DNA of 64,000 nucleotides, taken from contig JAJQJQ010000003.1 in NCBI GenBank assembly GCA_028622995.1, positions 10,106,001 through 10,170,000 on the forward strand, written 5' to 3'. The stretch is from Panagrolaimus kolymaensis (taxonomy: Eukaryota; Nematoda; Chromadorea; Rhabditida; Panagrolaimidae). The notes under the pieces are model-generated. The model saw only the letters and a program-made list of their open reading frames with translations, was not told the origin of the DNA and did no database searches. This document shows, piece after piece, positions 12,740-22,877 of the stretch; within the stretch, counting starts at the first letter, position 1, and every line of letters starts with the position of its first letter. The translations under genes and the position numbers were made by a program.

Positions 12740-13924
12740 ATGGAAAAAAACATTTTTGTTGTTGTTAAAATATTTTAAAATCATCAAATTTGCAATAAAA
12801 AAATAATTATATCGAGATTTTATTTTTTAAAAGCATAACAAATTCAAAAGTAAAAATGATTTTATACAAATTTTTAATTCATTTTTTTGTAAAATTTAAA
12901 AAACTATCCAACTTTTTTGTTTGTTTTCAAACCAATTTTGGATGTATGGAATCGCTAAATTTTGTTTTTTCGTCTGTTTTTCACTATCAACTTTTGTGAG
13001 CGATTGAAAAAAGGATATTGTGTTTTGTCACTGACCAAAATAAAACTTGACTTTTAGTATGATCCATCTGTCACGAGTAAAAAAAATATAGCAGAAAAGT
13101 GGATAGTTGTTTTTAAAAAGAAATGCAAATAACAAAAACAAAATAACCTTTTTGACAAAAAAAAAAGAAGATCCTTTTTCATTAGTAATTTTTTTATGTT
13201 AATATGTTTTTTGTTTTTATGATGTTTTTTAAAAAAGAGCAATAATGACTGATAAAAAAAAAGAAAAAAATCGGGCATTGAAAGATTTTTGCAAAAAATA
13301 AAAATAATATTTACGAAAGTTTTGAAAATTTTTTTAGCCAAAAAATAAATTTTTGGTTTAAGAAAAAAAGGGAAGACGTGTTTCATTTTTTATTTATTAC
13401 AAAACTAATCAATTCTTTCTTTCATTGAATCATCTTTGACCAAACAAAGATCAAAAATTATTTCGTTCGATATCTTTCTTCAGTTTAGAGCACTAAAATT
13501 ATTTTTGGTGCTTTTTGTTTTTGGTTTTGTATTGCTATGTTTTTTACTATTTTTTTCTGTTTGGGAAAGCCATGTTTTTTTAGTATTGAAAATGTTTTAC
13601 TTTTTTTCTTTTTCTCTTCTGCTCATGATTACCAAATTTCAAAAACATATCTTTTTCACTTTTCATTTTTTCTCTTCTATTTATTGCTAGGTTTAAAAGT
13701 AGCTCAAATTTTTTCGTTTTGCATTGCTAAAATAAAATCAAAATTTTTTTTTCTTTTAATTGTGAGTCTTTTTCAAGGTTATTTTTTAAATATTTTTTGC
13801 TTGAACCAAAAAAATTTTAAATGTTTGTTTTATAAAATTTTCTTGGAAATTGTTTAATTATTCAAATATCGCGAGTTGTGGTTTCTTAATTTTAAAAAAA
13901 TAATTAGCTTTCAGCGAGGTAATT
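12740..13924. other. Intergenic, T-rich
   Basis: A 3' flank with AATAAA near 12790 follows the peptidase gene. The rest is T-rich, with low-complexity phenylalanine-rich open frames that I do not believe to be genes. Confidence 0.4.
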
Positions 13925-14095
13925 ATGGATTATTTAAAAGCTTTGGAAATAAAGCTTCGCCAAGATCGTTATGAAAGAATGGTTGAACTTACTCGATTTT
14001 TTACATCCGAAATGGAATTAATTAATTGGAAAAACAGCGATGTTCATATTCAAAAGCCAACTAAGAAAGAAATGAAAATAAAAAATAAGAAATAA
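13925..14095 (+). CDS. Small 56-residue protein of unknown function
   Basis: This open frame encodes MDYLKALEIKLRQDRYERMV and continues to a lysine-rich end (KKEMKIKNKK). A good splice acceptor (GCTTTCAG) lies 11 bases before the ATG, the spacing expected for spliced-leader trans-splicing, and the composition is more protein-like than that of nearby frames. It is charged and probably helical, with no signal peptide or membrane segment. I do not recognise the family. It could also be the last exon of a longer gene, although no upstream exon is evident. Confidence 0.4.
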   Translation: MDYLKALEIKLRQDRYERMVELTRFFTSEMELINWKNSDVHIQKPTKKEMKIKNKK

Positions 14096-14456
14096 TATTT
14101 TTATTATCGACGTTATTTCAAAACATATTCAATGGATTTTTTTAAATTAATAATTTCCTAAATCTTCAAACCGCTAAACTGTATTATAATTTTTTGCCAT
14201 ATTATTTTAATCCTTAGTTTTTATTTTAAAAACTTTGTACATTTTAAATTTGGCACTAAAAAAATAAAAAAGTTGTGTACTTTTTACCATTTTTTTGGGA
14301 AAGTTTTTTGCATTGTAAAAACAACAAATTTATGAAACAAGATAATTTATTTTTTATTTTTATCTTTTGAAACCACTAAAGTTAATAAACACTACTAATT
14401 TACATTACATTTAAGCAAAAAAAGTGTAGAAATTACTTGGGTAATTTATTTGAAAC
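14096..14456. other. Convergent intergenic region
   Basis: AT-rich spacer between the small plus-strand ORF and the 3' end of the collagen gene on the minus strand. Nothing else is seen in it. Confidence 0.4.
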
Positions 14457-15614
14457 TTAATGGCGTCGATATCCACCTTTTTGACCACCTTGGCCGCCAG
14501 CTCCAACTTGGCTGTCTGAGCTTCGAGCAGGGCAAGGACAATATTCAGCATCAATACCGGGTTCACCAGATTCTCCAGCTTCTCCAGCATCTCCATTATC
14601 GCCGTTATCACCATTTTTGCCAGGTCCACCTCGTTCTCCTTCTTCACCAGGTTGACCAACAGGTCCTTCTTCTCCTGCGGCTCCAATATCTCCTTCAGGG
14701 CCATGAGGTCCTTGTTCTCCTTTGATGCCGGCTAAACCAACAAGTTTAGTTGCGTCATCTCCAGGTGTACCACTGGGGCCAGTTTCACCAGCTGGACCAA
14801 CGGGTCCTTCGGGTCCAAGAGTTCCAGGGAAACCTATAATTAACAAATTTAATTCACTTATTTTTTTTATATTTAATTTTATTTTCTTACCAGGTTGTCC
14901 ATCTCGGCCGGGAACTCCAGGTTGTCCACGAGATCCTCGCATACCACGACCACCAGGTCTTCCAGTTGGGCCTTGTGGACCTGCGGGTCCTTGAGGGCAA
15001 GTGAAGCATTCGCCATATTGTTGTCGTTGAGCTTGAGTAGTTTCTCCCGAAATTCCATCCTTACCAGGTTGACCAGGAATTCCATCAAGCCCATCATGAC
15101 CGGAGAAACCTTTTTCTCCGGGAGGTCCAGCAGGGCAGTTGTTTTCAGTGTTGCAATTGCATTTTCCACCGCTTGGAGTTGATCCACTTGGTCCACCTTG
15201 AGGTGGAGCACTTTGGCCTCCAAATTGAGGAGGTACTCCTACTCCAGGTTGTGGAGGGCCATTGTTATTTGGTCCACTTGGGAAGTGTGGAGCTCCACCA
15301 TTTCCTGAGCTTCCACCATATCCTTGAGGAGCTGAAGCTCCATATCCGCCATATGATTGACGTCGGACACGGCTGTTGCCGCCCATTTTAACGATATCAG
15401 TCCAAACTGCTTCGGATTCAGTCTAAAAATAAAAAAATATGTTTTTAAAAGCATTTAAAATTTGGGAAAAGTTTACTTTGAAAACATCCATTTCATCTTT
15501 AAGTTCAATGCGAATTAAATTAATTTCGCTGTTAATCATTGAACCAAAAATCATGGTCATGAAAATGGTGCCAGCGGCGAGGGTGCCGGCTGCAAAGGCG
15601 GCAACTTTGGTCAT
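14457..15614 (-). CDS. Nematode cuticle collagen
   Basis: Three exons (15614-15477, 15422-14891, 14833-14457) join in frame to 348 residues. The N-terminal cuticle-collagen domain has a membrane-like segment (AGTLAAGTIFMTMIFGSMI), then IRIELKDEMDVFK and WTDIVKMGG. The furin-type site RVRR follows, after which a Gly/Gln/Pro-rich stretch leads to cysteine clusters (CNCNTENNC, ECFTC) flanking Gly-X-Y blocks. A long Gly-X-Y domain ends in EYCPCPAR. The product is secreted by the hypodermis, trimmed at RVRR and cross-linked through cysteines into the cuticle. An acceptor (TTTTTTAG) lies 5 bases before the ATG, a likely trans-splice site. The gene looks intact; the orthologous col gene cannot be named by eye. 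Confidence 0.97.
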
Positions 15615-16119
15615 GGCTCCTAAAAAATAATTCTACTTTAAATAAAAAATTCTAGCACCAAAAAGCAAATTTAAATTTTGAATATTTTTTTCATAGCTTT
15701 GGAATCCTTTTATACTCTTTTTTTGTTGCGTTTTTGGATGATGATAACTCTCGTTTCGCACATTCCATTCATTTTCTGCCACATCGACTTAAATGTTTCT
15801 TCCCGCCTTTCTTTTCTTTTTCTTTTTGTTTCATCTTTATTAAATAAAATATTAAAATAACCTGATTTTTTCTTTCGTCTCTCTTTTTTTCGAAGAAAAA
15901 ACAATTAAAGAATATTCTCGCTTTTAAATTTTGTGGGAGATAAAAAGAAAATTCATAATTTGACTTCGACGTATCCGTCATATTTTATTTATGATGAAGA
16001 TGGCGGAAAAGAACAAGTTTATCATCATCCTTTCCTATTTTTTAAATAATTTTTTCTTGAAAAACTTAACTTCTGCACGAATAATTTTTTCATTTCTTGA
16101 AAATTTGTAAATATCGTTT
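15615..16119. other. Intergenic, no gene seen
   Basis: AT-rich DNA upstream of the collagen gene. Open frames are low in complexity (Lys/Arg-rich or Phe/Leu-rich) and are not supported. Confidence 0.4.
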
Positions 16120-16474
16120 TCAAATATTTTTATCAATGATTTTAATATAAAAAGAGGTAAACTTAGAAAGCTCGATTTTCAAATATGGAACATAATTTCG
16201 GTGGGAGCGATCCAAATAAAAGTTTAACTCGTTTTCATCTCTCATTTCTTCATAATTGTGAGGAGAGTATACAATAAACATATCAAAATTTTTAGGAAGA
16301 AAATTCGATTTATTACGAATTTCACGCTTCAAAAGATCGACCTATAGAGATAAAAAAACATTTAATAAAGATAAAAAAAATAAAGAAACATACCCGAATA
16401 TTCCGTTCGACGTTTACGTTACCTCGAGAAGCCAATAGATCACCAACGTAGATTTCATATGCTAAATTTTCCAT
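16120..16474 (-). CDS. Two-exon protein of unknown function (100 residues)
   Basis: Exons 16474-16394 and 16341-16120 join in phase 0, with a GTATGT donor and a CTATAG acceptor. The start MENLAYEIYVGDLLASRG is chosen because an acceptor-like GAGTTCAG lies 11 bases upstream; an earlier ATG would add a T-rich leader. The product is charged, lacks a signal peptide, and ends YIKIIDKNI. I do not recognise a domain. A clean intron and even composition favour a real gene. Confidence 0.55.
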
Positions 16475-16752
16475 TGAAATTTGCCAACTGAACTCTTGTT
16501 GAAGAAAAAGAAAGAGAAATGACAACAACAACAAACTAGAAACTTAATGTTTGGCGAAATGTTAAAAAAAGAAAAACGATTGCGGGACTTTGAAAATATT
16601 TTGTTCCACTGGCATGAATTCTTTTTTTGCTTTGTTTTTATTAGTAATTTTAAGTTTATAAGTGCGATAGATTTAATAATGACTTTTTTTTAAATATCAT
16701 TCATTTGTAAAAACCTTAGGCATTATTAATAAAAGACTTACCAACACATAAA

Positions 16753-16834
16753 ATGAAATAGAAACATTAAAATTATAAAACATTGATTAGCCTATCGAAG
16801 TCATGTCATTTATTATGTTTTTACAGGTAAGATT
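16753..16834 (+). pseudogene. Relic exon of the F-box-like family
   Basis: This stretch aligns at high identity, by eye, with 19274-19356 of the neighbouring plus-strand family member, including CATGTCATTTATTATGTTTT, the TTACAG end and the GTAAG donor. Its reading frame is no longer open and no other family exons surround it, so it is a fragment left by duplication. Confidence 0.7.
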
Positions 16835-17085
16835 CTCTTCTTTTTTTTATAATAAAAATTTTCTTTACCACGAAGTATTTAGAAGCTGCGGTACTTGGCC
16901 ATTGCTTGTTGGTTTTATGTTATTTCTTTCTGAATTTAAACCATAATTTTTTGTCAATGAATGTAAAACTGCTTCATTTTCTTTAAAAAAATTTATGCCA
17001 TTTTTCCGATTCTCCTTTTTGTTTCATGAAAAAGAACGGAAAAAAAATTTTGTTTTACTTTCTCATATTATTATTGCATTGGGAG

Positions 17086-17096
17086 TAGTGTTCATT

Positions 17097-17138
<42 letters not shown>

Positions 17139-17536
17139 ATGCGGGGACGGGACGGGGAACGTTTTCGGTGGGGAATTCCCCGCGGGGAATAAGCGGGGAA
17201 AATTTTTTCACGGGGAGTCCCCGCGGGGAATGAAAAAAAATTTTTTAATTGTTTATTTCACATAAAAAAATTTTCAAATGTTTTTATTGAGTTAATAATG
17301 CATTTTTTATGGTTATTTTAACGTTTTTATGTTAAATGAATGGTTTTCAGAAGGATTTAATCCTTTTTTTCATGATTTTTTAATTATTCAAATTTTTTAC
17401 GGGGAGAAAAAGTCGACGGGGACTCCCCGCGGGGAAAAAGGCGGGGAATTTTTTTTCACGGGGAATCCCCGCGGGGAGTCCCCGTCCCCGTTCCCCGCGG
17501 GGATCCCCGTCCCCGCGGGGACGGGAATGAACACTA
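17086..17536. mobile_element. hAT-type MITE with 41-base poly-C run
   Basis: The termini are TAGTGTTCATTTCCC and GGGAATGAACACTA, flanked by a perfect 8-bp duplication ATTGGGAG at 17078-17085 and 17537-17544. Both arms are arrays of GGGGA/CCCCG motifs around an AT-rich core at about 17230-17400. The left arm holds 41 consecutive C residues (17098-17138), just where the right arm has CCCGTCCCCGCGGGG. It shares TAGTGTT termini with the element at 4601-4993 but has different arrays. Confidence 0.85.
17098..17138. repeat. Poly-C homopolymer, 41 bases
   Basis: An uninterrupted run of 41 C residues inside the left arm of the MITE at 17086-17536. Its true length is uncertain, since such runs are poorly sequenced and assembled. 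Confidence 0.95.
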
Positions 17537-17816
17537 ATTGGGAGGAAGAAATAGCCTCTAAAAACAATTTTTCATGACATATTTTTTAAGATTTCAAGTT
17601 TCGAGCTTTATTCAACCAAAAGACGTTGCTGTTTTAAATTTATATATTCAATATCGCAATTTTCTCTAAGACACTGGCCTTGCTATGTTCAATATATTGA
17701 TCTAAAAGACACATGTCACTTGCCAATTTTATTGATTCGCCGCGCTTTTTTGTCTTTATATTTTTTTCTTAGGGTACATAAAAAATTTTTTAAGACTCTT
17801 TTTAGACTCATTTTTA

Positions 17817-19348
17817 ATGGATGAAAATAAAACTTTTAATTGTCAAAATATTCGACAACAAAAATTTATTATTTCACAAAGGTTAACAAACTTTATTACT
17901 GCCAAAGCCAATGCTGATGTAATGAGAAAGCTTTTTCGGACTTGTAAATATTTTTATCAAAAGTTTCAATTTTTTATTGTTGATAAAATTTATTTTTATG
18001 AAAGCGAAAAAAGAATTGAACTTGAAAATGTTGATGATTGCATGGATATTTTTGAATTGGCAGACATGGAAAAATTCGATAATATTTGGGTGACTCAAGA
18101 ACTTTGGGCCCATTCTAGCACAAGTTATGATGTTTTACTTGTCAATAAAATTGTTCGATGTGATGCGAGTATAGTCAAACTGGGGCAAATGGTTATGCCA
18201 AAAGAAAAATATCAAGTTTTAACCAAATCTAGAAATATTAAAACTTTGAAATTAAATTTCGTTCAAGTTATGTCAGATTTAACAGAAGTAATAGAAATCG
18301 ATGAAAAACCTGAGCATTGTTATGAATTTAGAGAACCCCTTGAATTTTTGCTTGAAGATGTTTCAAAAGCTTTCAACATCCAGTAAACTTAATATTGAGT
18401 TTAAACGCGTTTTTTATGACCTATGTTTTTAGAGTTAGAGGTTGTCGTATTACTTCACAAAGTATGAGAATAATAAGTGAAATTCCGTGGAAAAAACTTT
18501 GATAGCCATGTGGTGGATGAAGTTATCATTCACCATGATCAAATGATGTACCCCTCCACTGAATACACATTTTCTTTTGAAAAGATTGAATCAAATAATA
18601 ATGCACCAAAGCAATGTTCTAAAAAAAGTTACACCGCTATTAAAGATGAGGCAGATGCCAAAGGATTACCAACTTCAATAATAAATTATTTTATCGAAAA
18701 CTCATCTGCAAATGTAATGAAAAAATTATACCAACCATGCAAATATTTTTACAAGAAAAAACCATACTGCATTGTAAATAACTTATATTACAACTTTGAC
18801 ATCGAAAGTTGTAATTTTTATTTTGGAGATTATTTTTTTGATGAAAAAAGTTTTAAAACCCATGATAATTTTTGGATTGTCGAGAAATTTGGATGTATGA
18901 GAGTTGAAAAACTTGATACGATGATTTTAAAAATTTCTCGATTCGATGCTAAAGAAATTAGAATTTATGGATGCCCCTTTATTTCAACACGAAGCTTGAA
19001 TATTTTAATGAAATCTGAAAAAGTGGAAAATTTTCGCCTAAATGATACTTTAATTTTAAATGAGAGCCGAGAAGTGGAATCCTTGGAAAACATTTTACCG
19101 CTATTGCTAAACACAAAAAATATTAAGTTAGTTGTTTTTTTTTTAAACATTTATGTTTTTATTTTATTTTTTGGCAAAATTTTGATGTGCTTTAAAAAAA
19201 ATTATTTTACAGTTTGTCTTGCTGCCACATAGTTTATGAAACTATGACAAAACTTATTTCGCTTCCATGGAAAAATGGAATTGAAACATTAAAATTATCA
19301 AATATTGATAAACCTATCGAAGCCATGTCATTTATTATGTTTTTACAG
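17817..19348 (+). pseudogene. F-box-like two-module gene, plus strand, frameshifted and without tail
   Basis: Module A (17817-18382) reads MDENKTFNCQNIRQQKF, then CKYFYQKFQFFIVDKI, NIWVTQE and KIVRCDA. It splices to a linker exon from 18433 (GCRITSQSMRIISEIPWKK). That frame meets TGA at 18500-18502, while the coding signal resumes in another frame with NFDSHVV and module B (KGLPTSIINYFIE, CKYFYKKKPYCIV), ending at a donor near 19126. A last exon at 19213-19348 (CCHIVYETMTKLISLPWKN) ends FIMFLQ plus donor, but the KALAPK tail exon found in relatives is absent. It is the only member on this strand and sits far from the main cluster. I judge it a broken copy; a divergent functional gene with unusual splicing is less likely. 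Confidence 0.65.
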
Positions 19349-19673
19349 GTAAAATTCAGTGTTTCGAAAGCGAAGAAAGCATTTCAAAATCACGAAATAT
19401 GTTCTTTTTTGTTTACTATTTTTCTTTCGATCTTTGGAGGGAAGAACACGTAAACTAAATTGAGGATGGATGAGGCGTTAGAGAATTTTCTTATAGATTG
19501 TTTTCATCAAATTTGTTTTTTCGAAAAAACGTCTTCTTTTGTTGTTTTTTTTGCGCATTTTTTTTAATAAAAGGTTTGGTGCCACCACCTTTTGAAAACC
19601 CTTTTGCGTGATCTTTTTTAACATAATTTATTAATAAATAATTTGTTTTACAGGTAATTTGAGCTCAACAAAC

Positions 19674-20627
19674 ATGGGATCATTTGATGAAGTCATTGAA
19701 AGTAATTAGCTTATCTAATCCTAGAAAATCATTAACCTTTCTTTTTTAGCCGAACATGTTTCGATTGAATTTACAAGCAGCTTCACAAATGGTATTGATA
19801 AAGTTATCGAAAAACTCAATGTTTCACAAAAATATTCAAAAACTTTAACAAAGAATAATGTGTGTGGAATTAAAAATTTAAAAATCAGCACAACTGAAAC
19901 CCTAGATTTCAAGAAATTCCAACTTGGCAATTCTTATGCTGCTGAATATACTCAAGATGTGAATGAGATTGTAGCATTAAAAGTTGCGTGTCGGTATTCA
20001 AACGGAACTGTCAATGTACCCTTAATGTTTAATAACAAAAACACTGGAGCCGCCATGGGCTTTGAATTTATTGTTACCATTAATCCATTGGAACTTGTAA
20101 AGAATGTAAGTAATAGCTTTACTTTGTACATAAATGGAGGAATATTTATTTTATTTAGGGTTTTTATATTGTCGCAAGTCTTCCCATTGGTGATATTCAA
20201 TGTGTTTTCAAATACAACGTTATTACTCAAAAAATTATTATTACTTTTCGTGCACCACTTTCCGATGGAAATGATGATGATAAAAAAGTTTGTTTAAAAA
20301 AGACATTTGATTTATATATTTTTAATTTGATAATTCTAGGGCGCAGCAGAATGTGGATGCTCACTCGTTTGCTTAAACTTTGATTTTATAAGTCAAAAAG
20401 TATATAACAACACTTATGAATATAATAGCATTTCTTATGCTACTCCTCAATTCAATCGCCCCATTACTGAACGCGAAGAAGAAAGTAATGTCCTTCAAGA
20501 TATCGGAAATAATGTTGGAGGTGCAATTGCTACAGTTGCCAATGGCATTGGAGACACCATTGGTAATTTCTTCACTGCCCTTGGAGGCCTCTTCACTCCT
20601 CAACGACGAGAACAACATTATGCATAA
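19674..20627 (+). CDS. Unrecognised four-exon protein (266 residues)
   Basis: Exons 19674-19701, 19750-20105, 20159-20287 and 20340-20627 join in frame. A TTTTACAG acceptor lies about 20 bases before the ATG, a likely trans-splice site. The protein starts MGSFDEVIETEHVSIEF. It has a beta-rich look in the middle (two VTINPLEL / IVASLPIGDIQ-type stretches), an acidic DGNDDDKK patch, a cysteine pair in AECGCSLVC, and near the C-terminus a Gly-rich segment (NNVGGAIATVANGIGDTIGN) followed by FFTALGGLFTP. There is no signal peptide. I do not recognise the family, but four clean in-frame introns make it a convincing gene. Confidence 0.75.
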
Positions 20628-21135
20628 GTATCTCGATTTTTCAATAATAAAAGTTATACATATATTTTCATAATCTTTGTATATTATCTTTGGCTTTTGA
20701 TACCATAATAAATCATTGAAAATAATTTGCTTTTTTGGTATTATTCTTTGGGAAGAAAAATAAAAAGTTTCAACGAAAAAAGCAGTTGAATACGCAAAAT
20801 GCTTTATGGTAACACTTTTTGCCTTGACTTGGTTTTACAACGAAAAACAAACTTTGCATGCTTCAATTAAAAAAAGTTATTTTGTCGTCGGCTATTTCCT
20901 TGTGCATAAATTAAACAAAATCTTTTTGTTAGTTAAAAAAATATATTACATACTTTAGTTAATTAAAACCAAAAAAAGTGTGAGATGAGATCAATCAAAA
21001 ATAGTTTCAATTAACATACTTGAGCTTTTTTTTTGAGCGGTTTGATATAATATTCATATATTCTTACGCCTGTTTTCTTTGTAAACTCTTTTAATTTACT
21101 TTTCAAATCAATAATTGCTTTCAGCCTTCTTCAAC
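20628..21135. other. Intergenic, no gene seen
   Basis: It holds the 3' flank of the unknown gene (AATAAA near 20646) and AT-rich DNA before NDUFA13. No other feature is seen. Confidence 0.4.
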
Positions 21136-21848
21136 ATGTCATCGTCGGGAGGAGGTGGAAATCCCCAACAAGATATGCCTCCACCTGGAGGTTATCGAAG
21201 CTTTAATTGGGAACGAACATATCCAAAAGTTCTTTGGAAGCGTAAGTTGTTGTTGCTTGATTGACAACAAAAAAATATTTATATCACAATTTGATAATTA
21301 TTTTATTTTTAGCTCATATTATTGTTCCCGGATTAGTTGCTTGCGGAGTATTTGGATATTTTCAAGCTTTTTATCAAAAGAAACATCGTCAAACAGAAAA
21401 ATTTGAAGATCGAGATATTTTAAATGCGATGGAACCTTTTCTTAAAGCTGAACGTGATCGAGAGTATGCCCCTTTCGTTTTTTGATTCCAGCAAAACAAT
21501 TTTTTATATATAAAATATTTTTTAGATGGCTTAAACTAGTAAAAAAGAATCGTGAAATTGAAAATGAATTAATGAAAGATATCCCTGGATGGAAAACTGG
21601 TACATGGTATGGCGAACCGTAAGTGAAGAAAAAATTTATACTTTATACTTTACCTTTTTTCTTGATTTTTAAGAGTATATTTCACGCTTGGTGATAAATG
21701 GTGGGATCCCGGGCAATTGGAATTCTTCGCTCATTCACCAAGAAAAAAGCAATGGGATGAAATTTTATTCCGTCATCACAGCGAATATGCAGGACCCAAA
21801 TTTTATGACAAATGGATTCCTGATGTTATTGGAAAATACATTTGGTGA
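21136..21848 (+). CDS. nduf-a13: NADH dehydrogenase 1 alpha subcomplex subunit 13 (GRIM-19)
   Basis: Four exons (21136-21241, 21313-21463, 21526-21618, 21674-21848) join in frame to 174 residues. The product reads MSSSGGGGNPQQDMPPPGGY, then a single membrane segment (IIVPGLVACGVFGYF) followed by the basic QKKHRQTEKFEDRDILNAM. Next come the GRIM-19-type helix LKAERDRE and MKDIPGWKTGTWYGEPV. This is an accessory subunit of respiratory complex I in the mitochondrial inner membrane; the human orthologue is also linked to cell-death signalling. A TTTCAG acceptor lies close to the ATG. Length and layout fit the family. Confidence 0.93.
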
Positions 21849-22596
21849 ATATATCCATCCTAATGTCATTTCTCTTTTTTCTTTTTTTGTATCATAGGCT
21901 TGCTGCAGCTACTACTGCCCAAAAAATTCAATTTAGTTGTTCATTCACCCATAATTTTGTAAAAGCAAATATTTTGTTTTACAAAAAAATAAAAACATTT
22001 ATAAAGACGCTAATTAATTAAGCAAATTATTAAAAAAAAATTTGATATTATTATTTGAAAGGGCATTTTATTTATTTTTTGGTAACACTTAGAAAATTTT
22101 ATCAAATACATTTTTTTATGCTTTCAATAACAAAAAAATTATTTACAAAGCTTTTTGTTTGCAAGAAAAAATGGATGGTGATGTCCGTTGGAAACAAAAC
22201 AAAAGGATAAATTATTTTAATATGTCAATAATAAGTGTGTGTGTAAATTGAAAATAAAATAAAGGGTTCTAAAAAACACGGAAAAATAATTCACGAAGCA
22301 GCAACAGGATAAAGTAATATTGTAATCAGATATCTTAAACATATTTTACGTTTGCTCATTAATTAAAAAACAAATTAGGTTTTTAAGTAGCTTTTTTATG
22401 TTGTCTAACTGTTGTTCTAATTTTATGGATAAAAACTCACTGAATCAAATGTTCAAGAGCTACAGATTTTTTTTAATTTTTCAATTCGATTAGAGAAGTT
22501 TATTTTTGGAAGAAAAAATATACCTAATTTTCAAACGAGTAAAAAATCATTTTTCGTCACCTTTTGCCACAAAAGACAGATTGCATTGAAAAAAAG
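21849..22596. other. Intergenic, no gene seen
   Basis: 3' flank of NDUFA13 followed by AT-rich DNA up to the inferred left end of the Mutator-like element. Confidence 0.4.
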
Positions 22597-22606
22597 GGGG
22601 AGAGAA

Positions 22607-22654
22607 CACTTGCCCGACGGTGTGAAAAAAGTGTGAAAAGTTGCCCGACCTGGC
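22607..22654 (+). repeat. 48-bp inverted repeat, left copy
   Basis: CACTTGCCCGACGGTGTGAA and onward, ending TTGCCCGACCTGGC. It contains the direct pair TTGCCCGAC. The inverted partner is at 29654-29701. Confidence 0.9.
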
Positions 22655-22877
22655 AAAAAGTAATGAATGACAAGTGTGAAAAAATGAAAAGAGCGTCGGG
22701 CAAAAAAAGAAGCTCTTTAAAAAGTTTCAAATTTGTGAAATTTTTTATTGATTTGTTTCAAAAATATATGCATAAATTTATTTACATTTTAAAACTATTA
22801 TCGCTCGAATTTAATTACCTTGTTAACCAATTTTATTTTTTAAAAATGTTGCAATTATTTTTACATTAAAAAAAAAG

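Noticed and set aside
13436..13857. Hydrophobic open frames that look like membrane proteins
   Set aside because: They are Phe/Leu/Ser-rich translations of T-runs, overlap each other in two frames and lack splice or start context.
14450..15391. Open frames antisense to the collagen gene
   Set aside because: They mirror the Gly-X-Y codon pattern and have no independent coding evidence.
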